Source: Myxococcales bacterium (lineage in GTDB: Bacteria > Myxococcota_A > Polyangia > Polyangiales > Polyangiaceae). Taken from it: DNA of 64,000 nt. Location of the stretch: positions 62,001-126,000 of the forward strand of contig JADJQX010000007.1 in assembly GCA_016712525.1 (NCBI GenBank), written 5' to 3'. The notes under the pieces were generated by a model, which searched no databases, was not told the origin of the DNA, and saw nothing but the letters and a program-made list of their open reading frames with translations. Positions 1 to 7,899 of the stretch are shown one piece after another; the first letter of the stretch is position 1, and the number at the start of each line of letters is the position of its first letter. The position numbers and the translations under genes are program-made.

Positions 1-330
1 TTCACCGAGGCGCGTTGCCCGATCATCTTCGGGCGGGGGCACAGTGTCGCAGAAGGAGGCACGCTCTCAGTCGAGGTCAAGACCGGCCAACCGGTGTACC
101 TCGAGCGCGAGGTGAGCCACATCGCTGGTCGCCAGGTGCAGGGGCACCTAGCGGCGGGAGACAAGTCGCTGGTGCTGGTCTCGCGGGATGTGTACGCGAT
201 GACCGGCGAGCGCGCTGCGCGAGACACTGTGGCCGAAGCCGGCTCGCGCGTGATGGCGCTGCTCCCCGAGAAGCGGACGATGGATGAGGCTCTCCTGCGA
301 CTCGTGCGAGACAGGGTGGAGAGGGCATGA
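1..330 (+). CDS. Partial hypothetical protein with E-x-K stretch, nuclease-like tail (5' end outside window)
   Basis: The frame is open from base 1 and ends at TGA 328-330, so the start lies before the window; 109 residues are visible. A short E-x-K stretch (VEVKTG, visible residues 24-29) is followed by a Q-x-x-GH segment and a hydrophobic strand ending in SRD. That order resembles the C-terminal half of PD-(D/E)XK nuclease-like domains, but the upstream acidic residue is not in view, so nuclease function is only an inference. The stop overlaps the ATG of the next gene by 4 bases (ATGA), suggesting translational coupling. Its place beside a macro-domain gene and McrBC fits a defence or toxin-type locus. 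I do not recognise a specific family. Confidence 0.6.
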   Translation, partial: FTEARCPIIFGRGHSVAEGGTLSVEVKTGQPVYLEREVSHIAGRQVQGHLAAGDKSLVLVSRDVYAMTGERAARDTVAEAGSRVMALLPEKRTMDEALLRLVRDRVERA

Positions 331-704
331 CCATGAAGTGCATCTACGCGATCCCGCCCGACGCTTCCGAGGCGGCGAAGAAGCTTGCCAAGCGGTACAC
401 GCAAGCGCTCTCCAAGCTCTCCGACGACGTCATCGCGCTGGGCGACGACCTGCGCGCGTTCGCCGAGATGCACGGCGCTGCGGTCCTCAAGCTAGACGAC
501 GACGACTGGGCCAGCGCCACCGAGGGGCTTACTCAGCCCGGTGACCGCGACCTGGCGGGCGAGCTGTTCTGGTCGCCGGCGGATGCTCAGCGCTTCCAGC
601 ACGCGCTCGATGGGAGTGCTGACCTCGCAGCGAGGCGCACCGTGTCTGCGTGGCTTGGCACCCAGGCGGGCCGTGAGCGTTCCGTCCTTCTCGTGGCCAC
701 ATGA
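327..704 (+). CDS. Hypothetical protein coupled to the upstream gene
   Basis: A 125-residue soluble protein whose ATG (327-329) overlaps the previous stop in an ATGA. It has no signal peptide or membrane segment. The N-terminal half is helical and mixed-charge (residues about 10-55), followed by an acidic run (DDDD near residue 60) and a short C-terminal hydrophobic end. The coupling implies co-production with the upstream protein at a fixed ratio, as seen with toxin/immunity or two-subunit systems, but nothing in the sequence identifies a partner activity. The family is not recognised. Confidence 0.6.
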   Translation: MTMKCIYAIPPDASEAAKKLAKRYTQALSKLSDDVIALGDDLRAFAEMHGAAVLKLDDDDWASATEGLTQPGDRDLAGELFWSPADAQRFQHALDGSADLAARRTVSAWLGTQAGRERSVLLVAT

Positions 705-741
705 GCGCGCGCCGAGAGTTGCGTGCTCTGGAGCGCCGAGG

Positions 742-1356
742 ATGAAGCTCGGCGTCTACACCGGCTCGCTTGTCGACCCAGCCATCGGCGCGCACGCCGT
801 CGTCAACGCATCCAACCCAAGCGTCGCCCTCGGAAGCGGCGTCTCGGGTGCGCTTCGCGAGGCCTGCGGCGGTACCGCCTTCCAGCAGGAGCTTCGCGAG
901 CGGCTCGAGGAGAACTTCGACGCGGAGCTCGAGCCGGACGACTGCCTCGTCACTTCAGCGGGCACCAGCACCGCCTTCCGCTGGGTGCTGCACGTGCCGG
1001 CGGTCGACTACCGGAGGCGAGACCCGGAGACCGGAGGCCCCTCGGGTCCGCGCCGCGTTCGTGCGTGCGTGCGTGCGTTCCTCGATGCTGCCGCATCGCT
1101 CGCCAAGGAGAACAACCTCACGGGGCAGTTCATCTTGGCGACGCCGCTCCTCGGGGCTGGCGCCGGTGGCCTGGGACCGGTCGCATCGGTGGACGCGATG
1201 ATGGGCGCGGTCCACGAGCACCTGCGCGCGTCGCCGCCCGAGCAGCGCGATGGGCTCGCGAAGCTCGTCTTTGTCGTCCTCCGGCCGGAGGACGCGCGCA
1301 TCGTCGAGGGGGGCGCCGCCAAGCACGGCTTCCCCCTCGAGCGGGAAGCAATGTGA
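742..1356 (+). CDS. Macro-domain (ADP-ribose-binding) protein
   Basis: A 204-residue protein that is almost entirely one macro domain. The diagnostic segment at residues about 17-38 reads VVNASNP..ALGSGVSGAL, equivalent to the family's N-A-(A/S)-N and G-G-V loops that hold the distal ribose of ADP-ribose. A second glycine-rich loop (LLGAGAGGLGP, near residues 135-145) matches the phosphate-binding loop. Family members bind or hydrolyse ADP-ribose derivatives or remove ADP-ribose from proteins or DNA. The start is ATG 742, 37 bases after the previous stop and on the same strand, so it probably belongs to the same transcription unit. No DarT-like ADP-ribosyltransferase is visible in the window. 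Confidence 0.85.
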   Translation: MKLGVYTGSLVDPAIGAHAVVNASNPSVALGSGVSGALREACGGTAFQQELRERLEENFDAELEPDDCLVTSAGTSTAFRWVLHVPAVDYRRRDPETGGPSGPRRVRACVRAFLDAAASLAKENNLTGQFILATPLLGAGAGGLGPVASVDAMMGAVHEHLRASPPEQRDGLAKLVFVVLRPEDARIVEGGAAKHGFPLEREAM

Positions 1357-1884
1357 CCGGGGACGCGATCCACGGGCCCTGCGTTCCTCGCGGGACGGTG
1401 CGAACCCTCGAGAGCGTCCCGGCTCTCGTCGCGCAACCACCTGGATTCGCAGGCGTTCGCATTTTCGGGACGCTGCGAGCGCAGCGAACCCGTCCCGCCG
1501 AGAGCCCCACGAACGGGTTAGCATGCCGCTCCCCATGCGGAGCCACGTCTTCCCCCTCGCGAACCTCGCGAGAGGCGTCGGCAACCAGCGGCCCCCAGGA
1601 GCGATCCTCGGGGCCGTTTCGTTTTCCGGGTCGGCGAGCGTCGCGTGCGCGGGGATGGCGATCTCGCCGCGCGCGCGACGACGAGCGGGTCGAGGGCGCG
1701 CGGGACGGCGTTCGCGCTCTCATCTCGGTCCCGTGGGGAGAGAGAAGCCGAGAGCGGCTAACAGGTGGTGTTAAACGTTCAACGCGAGCCGGCGGCGTTG
1801 GTCTCCTTGGAGCCATCGATACCGGTAGCAAGTGCCGGCGGTCGGCCATCGAGCGGCTGACAGGGGTGATGTTCTCGGCCTCCC
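1357..1884. other. Intergenic stretch without a convincing gene
   Basis: A 528-base gap between convergent genes (macro-domain protein and mcrC). All open frames here are low-complexity Arg/Ser/Pro-rich readings without a recognisable domain. An imperfect hairpin with a perfect inner stem (cgctgc/gcagcg, loop gagc) lies at 1466-1497, and a short near-palindrome at 1770-1783. No promoter or RNA gene can be supported. Confidence 0.5.
1466..1497. repeat. Inverted repeat downstream of the macro-domain gene
   Basis: cggga-cgctgc, loop gagc, gcagcg, four unpaired bases, then cgtcccg. The inner 6-bp stem is perfect and the outer stem pairs after a bulge. It lies about 110 bases after the macro-domain stop and could be a terminator or RNA structure. 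No T-tract follows. Confidence 0.35.
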
Positions 1885-2955
1885 CTAGACCCCGAAGCGC
1901 ATACCCTCAACCCTCTCCGTCCCCGACAGCACGTCGACGAGATCGTGGAGCGCGCGACCGAGTTCCTGCCACGGCTGGTTGAGGTTCAGCTCGAGCGCGT
2001 AAACGTCGTGGCCGAGCAGACGCATCCGCGTGCACGGCACCGTCGGCCGGTCAACGGCGTACAGGAGCACCCCTGCGAGTCGGTCACCAGCGGCGCGGAA
2101 GTTCGCGAGGTAGGCTACCAGTTGGCACACGTCCTTGGACCGGAGCGTCGCGCTGTTGCCGAACTGCCCAGACACCAGCGGTGCCCCGTAGCACTTCGTC
2201 TCCACCACGACGGCTTGCCCCGGACGTCTGAGCGTGATGTCCGTATCAAGGCCCGGCAGCAACCCGTTGGTCTCGCCCTCGACGACCCATCGGATCCGCG
2301 TGCGCTCGACCTTGGGAAACACGCGCTGCTCCCGCGCCAGGAACTCGCGCACGAAGCTCTCGAACAACAACCCCATCTCCCGCTCGTCGCCAGCAAACGA
2401 GCGAAACTGCCAGCGGCCAGTCCGCTCGTCGGGCAACAGGCACCGGTGAAGGAGCGCGCAGACGTTCAGCGCGAGGCGGTAGCGGCGAAGGTTCGAGTGA
2501 ATTTGAACTTGTCGAAAGTCCTGTGCCGAGATCGGGACGTCGGCGACGGTTGGCATCTCTCGCGCGATGGTGAGGAGCCCGTGCCTCAGCTCCTTGGAGA
2601 GCCCATCGACCATCGCTAGGCGCTTCACCGTCGCCTTGATGATGCGGTTATGCAGGACGTCTTCCGTCGTGTCGTCAAAGCCGCACTCCAAGACTCCACG
2701 AACCTCGACGCCTCGAGCGGCGGTGCGAGCGAAGTGGATCTTGCCGCGTGGCCGACGCAGGTCGTCGACGTCCGCGCGGTAGCCGCGGTCGAGGCGCTGT
2801 CGGAGCAGTCGCCTCGACGCGCTCACGAGCACGCGAGCGAAAAGCTCCTCCGCGGTTCGGGCGTCATCGGCCGCGATTTCGACGAGGTCGCGTTCCTCGA
2901 AGTGCCCCCACGCGTAGCAGAGGAGGAAGTAGAGGTTCTCGACGCGTACCTGCAA
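1885..2955 (-). CDS. mcrC: McrC-like subunit of a McrBC restriction system
   Basis: A 356-residue protein with the McrC layout: an N-terminal region starting QVRVENLYFLLCYAW that docks on McrB, and a C-terminal PD-(D/E)XK nuclease core (LDTDITL..then VVVETK, about residues 237-254, supplying Asp and the E-x-K). In McrBC systems the McrB AAA+ ring translocates on modified DNA and McrC cleaves. The start is TTG at 2955-2953, two codons after the mcrB stop and in the same frame, so translation depends on reinitiation or weak initiation. No ATG or GTG lies between the mcrB stop and this conserved N-terminus. It is co-transcribed with mcrB. Confidence 0.9.
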   Translation of the reverse strand: MQVRVENLYFLLCYAWGHFEERDLVEIAADDARTAEELFARVLVSASRRLLRQRLDRGYRADVDDLRRPRGKIHFARTAARGVEVRGVLECGFDDTTEDVLHNRIIKATVKRLAMVDGLSKELRHGLLTIAREMPTVADVPISAQDFRQVQIHSNLRRYRLALNVCALLHRCLLPDERTGRWQFRSFAGDEREMGLLFESFVREFLAREQRVFPKVERTRIRWVVEGETNGLLPGLDTDITLRRPGQAVVVETKCYGAPLVSGQFGNSATLRSKDVCQLVAYLANFRAAGDRLAGVLLYAVDRPTVPCTRMRLLGHDVYALELNLNQPWQELGRALHDLVDVLSGTERVEGMRFGV

Positions 2956-2958
2956 GGC

Positions 2959-5364
2959 TCACCCGCCCCGGAGGTCGGCGAGCGCCTCGTCCAGCTTGGC
3001 CGGGCTGTCGAACCAGTACTCACGAAGGAGCGGCACGATCTCGTACTCGACGATGCGTCTGAACCACGCCTCGTCGTAGGCGTCCACACGCTGACAGAAG
3101 TAGCTGTGACCTACTCGGAATCCAAGCCCCAGCGTGGGGTCGGACGCGATCCGCGCGTTGAGAGCCGTGAGCCGTACTTGAATGGTCTTGCGCAGAGATG
3201 CTTCGACGCCCCGGCGGGTAAGGTCTGCTTCGAACCGTTCTGTACCGAATGCGGGTTCGAGATCGAAGAAGACAAACCGCCGACGGAGCGCGTAGTCGAC
3301 GAACGCCAGGGACCGATCGGCAGTGTTCATCATCCCGATCACGAACATATTCGGCGGGACATGGAACCGCGGCTCGTCGTCCCGGGCATATGCGAGCGTC
3401 ACGCCGTAGCGAGGGTCGCGCTTGTCCGCCTCGATGAGCGAGAGCAGTTCTCCGAGGATCTTGCTGACGTTACCCCGGTTGATCTCGTCGATGATCAAGA
3501 CGTAGGGACTCGCCTGATCTTCGAGCGCATCCTTGCAGAAGCTCAGAAGTGGGCCGTCCTTGCGGACGAAGCCGCCGCCTTCGACTGGACGCAGCCCCTG
3601 CACGAAGTCCTCGTACGAATACGAAGGGTGGAACTGCACGCGCTGCACCTGCTCCTCGTTCGTGCTGCCGATGAGCAAGTGCGCGAGACGGCTTGCTGCA
3701 AAGGTCTTTCCGACGCCGGGCGGACCTTGGATGATGATGTTCTTCTTGTAGCGGCAGAGTTCGAGGAGCTCGCGCAGCTGCTCGCGCGCCAAGAAGAGAT
3801 CCTTCTCCGCGTCCTCGAACACGTAGGGCGGCGCGACCGGCTTCTTGATGGTCTCGACTTCCTCGTCGACTTCGTCGGTCGCACCAATCGCCGCGCGAAT
3901 GTCCTTGAGGAGACCTGGGTATCGCCCGATCTCGGTCAGCGTCTTCATCGCGAGCGCCTTCTCGCGAGGTTTCCATTCTCCCCGGCCGAGCCAATTTACG
4001 GCACGAAGATTCGCGAGGGGGCGCCCGGCGTCGTGGCGATAGCCCGAGGTGATCACACCGTGCCCGACGATGCAGTGGCGCCCGCGCTTCACGTAGACGA
4101 TGTCACCCTCCTGCATGACGTGGGCGAACTGCCAGCACGCGAGGCCGGCGTTCATAGGGTCTACGTCGTCCTCGCGTTCCTCGCGAAGCTTGGCGCGAAC
4201 AGCGCCCAGCGATGGATACTGGAGAAGATCCCCGAGTCCGTTCCAACCAATCGCGATGATGCCGTCGCGGTAACACGCATCCCACTGGTCGGCGTTCCGA
4301 CCCAAGGCGATCAACCAGACCCGACCCTCCGTGGGCTCCTCAGGTTGGTCTTCGTCGGGATTCGCGGGCGCCGGAGCAGCGTCGTCACGCTGGGTCCAAC
4401 GAAGGAGTGACTCGAGATCCCACGAGGGCACCTTGAGCGCCTTCTGTAGCTGCAGGAACGCCTTACGGAACGCGATGTAGTCATCCGCGACGTCGAGACC
4501 GGTCGAGTCGTAGAGGCCGTCAGCCGCGAGTGCGGCCCGAGCGGTCTCGTAAAACGGGGGCCAATCCTCGGGCTCCTGCACGTGCCACAAGCTGCTCGCG
4601 AAGAACCGCAGCCGGCCTTCTTGCGGCAGTTTGGATCCTGACGGCGCGTTTGCGCGCGCTGCCGCCAGGTACGCAGCGAACGATCTGAGCGCAGCGGCCG
4701 CTGAGCTGTCGTCCTTGGGTTTCGCGAGCAACGCCTTCAGCTCCGTGTCGGCGCGAGCGACGTCAGGGGCGTGTTTCGCGAGCTGGTTCAAGACCATCGC
4801 ACCGCTCAACCCCTTCGCACCGAAGCTTGCCCATTCGCGCCGGGTCTTTTGGTCGAAGATTGCGCGGAACTCCTCTAGGGTTGTTGCGCCGCTCATGTAG
4901 CGTCCGAGCACATCGAGGATCTCGGGACGAATCTGCCGTCGTGTCGCGTTGGTTGCGTCGAGGTCCGTCGCCCACGTTGTATCGGCACGGAAGGCCGCTA
5001 GGCGGTCTCGCCAGACGACGGCCTGGTTCTCGTCAGAGATGTCGGTGATGCGAGAGATCTGCTCTTCGGTCAGCGCGTTGGGGTGAGCCTGCACGAACGC
5101 ACGGCCGGTCTTCGTCAACCGCCAGGTCCCGAACGTTGAGCTCTCCGAGAGCCCGGCACGCTTGAGACGGTCGTGCGCCCAACCGTTGCGGTTCTTGAAT
5201 GCAGGTTGCTGACCGCTGGGAAGTAGCTCGGCCTTGTCAGCATCGGACAGGCCCAGCCGCGTTGCGACCGCCTCGTGCGCGGAAGCTGTTCGAAGCCCGT
5301 CAGGGCTCTCCGCGAGAACCCGTAGTAGCGGGTCAACGAACAACTGGTAGGGCGGGACAGGCAT
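2959..5364 (-). CDS. mcrB: McrB-like GTPase with Mrr-N-like and EVE-like domains
   Basis: An 801-residue protein, longer than E. coli McrB (about 460). Domains in order: an Mrr N-terminal winged-helix-like module (residues about 1-95), a helical linker, an EVE/YTH-like module around 348-485 (WLIALGRNADQWD..IIAIGW..GDIVYVKRG), and a McrB-type AAA+ domain from about 540 with Walker A GPPGVGKTF, Walker B LIIDEINRG and the NTADRS sensor segment. EVE domains in other McrB proteins read modified bases, so this one probably selects DNA carrying modified cytosine or a hypermodified base. The start is ATG 5364. It is followed directly by mcrC. Confidence 0.93.
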   Translation of the reverse strand: MPVPPYQLFVDPLLRVLAESPDGLRTASAHEAVATRLGLSDADKAELLPSGQQPAFKNRNGWAHDRLKRAGLSESSTFGTWRLTKTGRAFVQAHPNALTEEQISRITDISDENQAVVWRDRLAAFRADTTWATDLDATNATRRQIRPEILDVLGRYMSGATTLEEFRAIFDQKTRREWASFGAKGLSGAMVLNQLAKHAPDVARADTELKALLAKPKDDSSAAAALRSFAAYLAAARANAPSGSKLPQEGRLRFFASSLWHVQEPEDWPPFYETARAALAADGLYDSTGLDVADDYIAFRKAFLQLQKALKVPSWDLESLLRWTQRDDAAPAPANPDEDQPEEPTEGRVWLIALGRNADQWDACYRDGIIAIGWNGLGDLLQYPSLGAVRAKLREEREDDVDPMNAGLACWQFAHVMQEGDIVYVKRGRHCIVGHGVITSGYRHDAGRPLANLRAVNWLGRGEWKPREKALAMKTLTEIGRYPGLLKDIRAAIGATDEVDEEVETIKKPVAPPYVFEDAEKDLFLAREQLRELLELCRYKKNIIIQGPPGVGKTFAASRLAHLLIGSTNEEQVQRVQFHPSYSYEDFVQGLRPVEGGGFVRKDGPLLSFCKDALEDQASPYVLIIDEINRGNVSKILGELLSLIEADKRDPRYGVTLAYARDDEPRFHVPPNMFVIGMMNTADRSLAFVDYALRRRFVFFDLEPAFGTERFEADLTRRGVEASLRKTIQVRLTALNARIASDPTLGLGFRVGHSYFCQRVDAYDEAWFRRIVEYEIVPLLREYWFDSPAKLDEALADLRGG

Positions 5365-5478
5365 CGGTCGGCGATTCTACACTGTCGCTGAGCGGGCCGG
5401 CGAAGCGTGGGCCGGCGGAGCCACGACCTGCCCCCGGGCCCTCAACCCCCTTGCAAAGACCCAGGCACCGGTCTATGG

Positions 5479-5494
5479 TGAACCACATGGTTCA
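5479..5494. promoter_or_regulatory. Candidate ArsR-type operator overlapping the start codon
   Basis: TGAACCAC/ATGGTTCA: seven of eight base pairs of each half are symmetric, with only the central CA breaking the dyad. It covers the ATG at 5487, so repressor binding would block transcription or initiation of the ArsR gene. The location and symmetry fit autoregulation by the encoded winged-helix protein. This is inference from the sequence only. Confidence 0.5.
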
Positions 5495-5849
5495 GTATAT
5501 GGATCATCGCCTCGACGCCTCGTTCGCGGCCCTTTCGGACGCGACCCGGCGCGGCGTGCTGGCCGAGCTCGGGCGCGCCGACGCGTCGATCTCGCACCTC
5601 GCCCAGCGGTTTCACATGACCCTGACGGGCATGAAGAAGCACGTCGGCGTCTTGGAGGCGGCGGGGCTCGTCTCCACCGAGAAGGTCGGGCGTGTGCGGA
5701 CCTGCAGGCTCGGCCCTCGTCGACTGGACGAAGAGAGCGCGTGGCTCGAGCGCTACCGCCAAGCGTGGGCCGCGCGCTTCGACACCTTGGACACGATCGT
5801 CGACGAGCTTGCACGGAGGGAGAAGAGCCATGGCCGAACGAAACGATAG
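5487..5849 (+). CDS. ArsR-family winged-helix regulator (SRPBCC-associated type)
   Basis: A 120-residue regulator beginning MVQYMDHRLDASFAALSDATRR, the usual N-terminus of ArsR proteins paired with SRPBCC genes. The winged helix spans about residues 8-90, with the recognition helix in TLTGMKKHVGVLEAAGLV. It has no metal-binding Cys cluster, so a metal sensor is unlikely. I chose ATG 5487 by family match; an in-frame ATG at 5475 would add four residues. The 3' end overlaps the next gene by 20 bases, indicating a coupled two-gene operon. The dyad over the start suggests self-repression. Confidence 0.88.
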   Translation: MVQYMDHRLDASFAALSDATRRGVLAELGRADASISHLAQRFHMTLTGMKKHVGVLEAAGLVSTEKVGRVRTCRLGPRRLDEESAWLERYRQAWAARFDTLDTIVDELARREKSHGRTKR

Positions 5850-6336
5850 CGGTGCGAACCCCACGAAGAACCCGACGAGCGCCGAGCGGACGTCCGAGCG
5901 CGAGCTCGTCGTCCGGCGCACCGTCAACGGCCCCGCGCGCCTCGTGTTCGAGGCGTGGACCCGACCCGAGCTCTTTCGGCGGTGGTGGGTGCCGGAGTCG
6001 TTCGGTCTCACGCTGCTGTCGTGCGAGATGGATGTTCGCGTCGGGGGTCAGTATCGCCTCGTGTTCGAGCACGGCGGCTCGACGATGGCGTTCTTCGGCA
6101 CGTACCGCGAGGTGGTCCCGGCCTCTCGCCTCGTGTGGACGAACGAAGAAGAAGGCGGCGAGACGGTCACCACCGTCACGTTCGAGGAGCAGGACGGCAA
6201 GACACACGTCGTCGTGCACGACCTCTATCCCTCGAAAGAGGCGCTCGACGCCGCGATCGCCTCGGGGTCGACCGGCGGATTGCCCGAGCAGCTCGAGCAG
6301 CTCGACGCCCTCCTTCCGAGCTTCGAGAGCGCATGA
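5830..6336 (+). CDS. SRPBCC / AHSA1-like domain protein
   Basis: A 168-residue protein with an AHSA1-type START-like (SRPBCC) fold from about residue 25: ELVVRRTVNGPARLVFEAWT..RRWWVPESF, then the strands GGQYRLVF and FFGTYREVVPASRLVWT. Family members bind small hydrophobic ligands; the substrate is unknown here. The start ATG 5830 lies 20 bases inside the end of the ArsR gene, and the pair is a common bacterial module in which the regulator controls the SRPBCC gene. It has no signal peptide. Confidence 0.88.
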   Translation: MAERNDSGANPTKNPTSAERTSERELVVRRTVNGPARLVFEAWTRPELFRRWWVPESFGLTLLSCEMDVRVGGQYRLVFEHGGSTMAFFGTYREVVPASRLVWTNEEEGGETVTTVTFEEQDGKTHVVVHDLYPSKEALDAAIASGSTGGLPEQLEQLDALLPSFESA

Positions 6337-6410
6337 CGACGCCGCCTCGCGTGGGGCGTCGCGCCTCGGCGGGATGGTCGTGACGCCTCGGCGAGGATAG
6401 CCTGCCGCCC

Positions 6411-6968
6411 ATGGGTCTCCTCACCTTCGGCCTCAACGTCACCCTCGACGGCTGCATCGATCACCAGGAGGGCATCGCCGACGACGAGACCCACGCCTTC
6501 TTCACGCGCCTCATGGACGAGAGCGGCGCCATGCTCTGGGGGTGAGTCACCTACGAGATGATGGAGAGCTATTGGCCGGCCGTTGCGCGTGGCGACGAGG
6601 CCGCGCCGCCCGCCATGCGCGACTGGGCTCGGAAGCTCGAGGACAAGCCCAAGTACGTCGTGTCGACGACGCGCACGAGCTTCCCCTGGACGAACAGCCA
6701 CCACGTCGAGGGGGATCTGCGCGAGGGCATCCAGAAGCTCAAAGACGCGACCCCGGCCGGTGTGCTGCTCGGCAGCGCCGCGCTCGCGAACGCGCTCGAC
6801 CGCTTGGATCTCGTCGACGCGTACGTCTTCCTCGTCCACCCGAGGATCGTCGGCCGCGGCCCGACCCTCCACCAAGCCGGACTGCCCGAGACGCGCAAGC
6901 TCGAGCTCGTCTCGTCGACGCCGCTCCGGAGCGGCGCCGTGGCCATGCGCTACCGCCGCGCGCATTGA
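6411..6968 (+). pseudogene. Dihydrofolate-reductase-family (RibD C-terminal-like) gene with one in-frame stop
   Basis: Reading from ATG 6411 gives MGLLTFGLNVTLDGCIDHQ..MLWG, then TGA at 6543-6545, then VTYEMMESYWPAV.. to the natural stop at 6966-6968. The family has Arg at the stop position in its ML-x-G-R-x-T-Y-E-M motif, so a CGA-to-TGA transition explains it. Without that codon the protein would be 185 residues with the full fold, ending in the ..LDLVDAYVFLVHPRIVGRGP segment. Either a recent nonsense mutation, a base-call error, or a shorter product from ATG 6558 is possible. It follows the SRPBCC gene by 74 bases. Confidence 0.8.
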
Positions 6969-7029
6969 GAGCGTTCCCGCTCGTCCTCTCGTCTCGGCGT
7001 GCGCGCCGAAGTCCGACGAGGTCGGTCCG

Positions 7030-7794
7030 CTACCAGCGTTCGGAGCCGTGGGGCGCCGGCCCGAGGTGACGGTTCATCCAGTCGACGGCGTACTCCACGA
7101 AGGGCGCGGCATCGAAGAGCTCGGCCTCGCACCGACCGACGGGCCCCACGCGGACGGCGCCGGACGCGCGGTAGTCGAGAAAGACGCGCGGGAAGTAGTC
7201 TCCACCCTCCCACGTCGCGATCCCGTCGGTGTCGTCGAGGCTCTCGATCCACACCTCGCCCACGTCCGCGCGGACGTAGCGGCGGCGGACGCGGATCTTG
7301 TCGGGCACGTCGGCGAGGTACTCGGCGTAGTGCGTGAGGGTCACGGTGTCAGGGTTCGCGCCGAGGCGGAGGACCTTCCCGCCGCGCCGGGTGAAGCGCT
7401 CGAGCACCGAGCCGGGGCCGTGGTAGTCGTCCGAGGGCGTAGGCTCCAAGAGGTGCTTTGCGCCCGGTCCCAGCGCCGCGAACCGGTCGGCGGGGTGGTC
7501 GTTCACCGCTACCCCGGGGTACGTCCGAAAGACCTCGGCGAAGATCCCCATGTCCGCGACGTCCACCGGGGAGCTGAGCGCGTCGAAGGGCACGTCCTCC
7601 GTGGCGCTCAGCACCATGAGCAACGTGCCCCGTGAGCCGACCGCCGAAGAGAGCGCCTCCACGAGCCCGGCCGCGCGCCCCACGACGGGGCCGACGCGCC
7701 GCATGCTCGCGTGGATCATGACGACGTCGCCCTCGCCGACGCCGAGCGCCCGAAGCTGCCGGGTGAGGTCGTGAACGGAGGTGGGAGAGCTCAT
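7030..7794 (-). CDS. AAC(3)-family aminoglycoside N-acetyltransferase-like protein
   Basis: A 254-residue protein matching the AAC(3) antibiotic acetyltransferase family in length and motifs: VVMIHASMRRVGPVVG near residues 25-40, GTLLMVLSATED, then PVDVADMGIFAEVFRTYPGVAVNDHPADRFAALGPGA with the family's conserved His and Pro. Members transfer acetyl from acetyl-CoA to the 3-amino group of aminoglycosides. The flanking genes are not mobile, so it is probably a chromosomal homologue and its substrate need not be an antibiotic. It has no signal peptide; the start is ATG 7794. Confidence 0.85.
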   Translation of the reverse strand: MSSPTSVHDLTRQLRALGVGEGDVVMIHASMRRVGPVVGRAAGLVEALSSAVGSRGTLLMVLSATEDVPFDALSSPVDVADMGIFAEVFRTYPGVAVNDHPADRFAALGPGAKHLLEPTPSDDYHGPGSVLERFTRRGGKVLRLGANPDTVTLTHYAEYLADVPDKIRVRRRYVRADVGEVWIESLDDTDGIATWEGGDYFPRVFLDYRASGAVRVGPVGRCEAELFDAAPFVEYAVDWMNRHLGPAPHGSERW

Positions 7795-7899
7795 CGTCGC
7801 CTTTCTCGCTGCGCGCTCTTTCGGGAGTCGTAGGGGGCGTCGGCCGAACGTGCGGGGCGTCGTCGTAGGGCAAGGCCCTGCGCGCCCTCGTGAGCCTGG

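Noticed and set aside
1130..1849. 239-residue minus-strand frame in the first intergenic region
   Set aside because: Arg/Pro/Ala-rich translation without secondary-structure pattern or ribosome site, and it runs into the macro-domain gene in antisense.
2650..4410. Long plus-strand open frame opposite mcrB
   Set aside because: It is the antisense reading of an intact McrB with clear Walker motifs; its own translation has no domain. High GC makes such antisense frames common.
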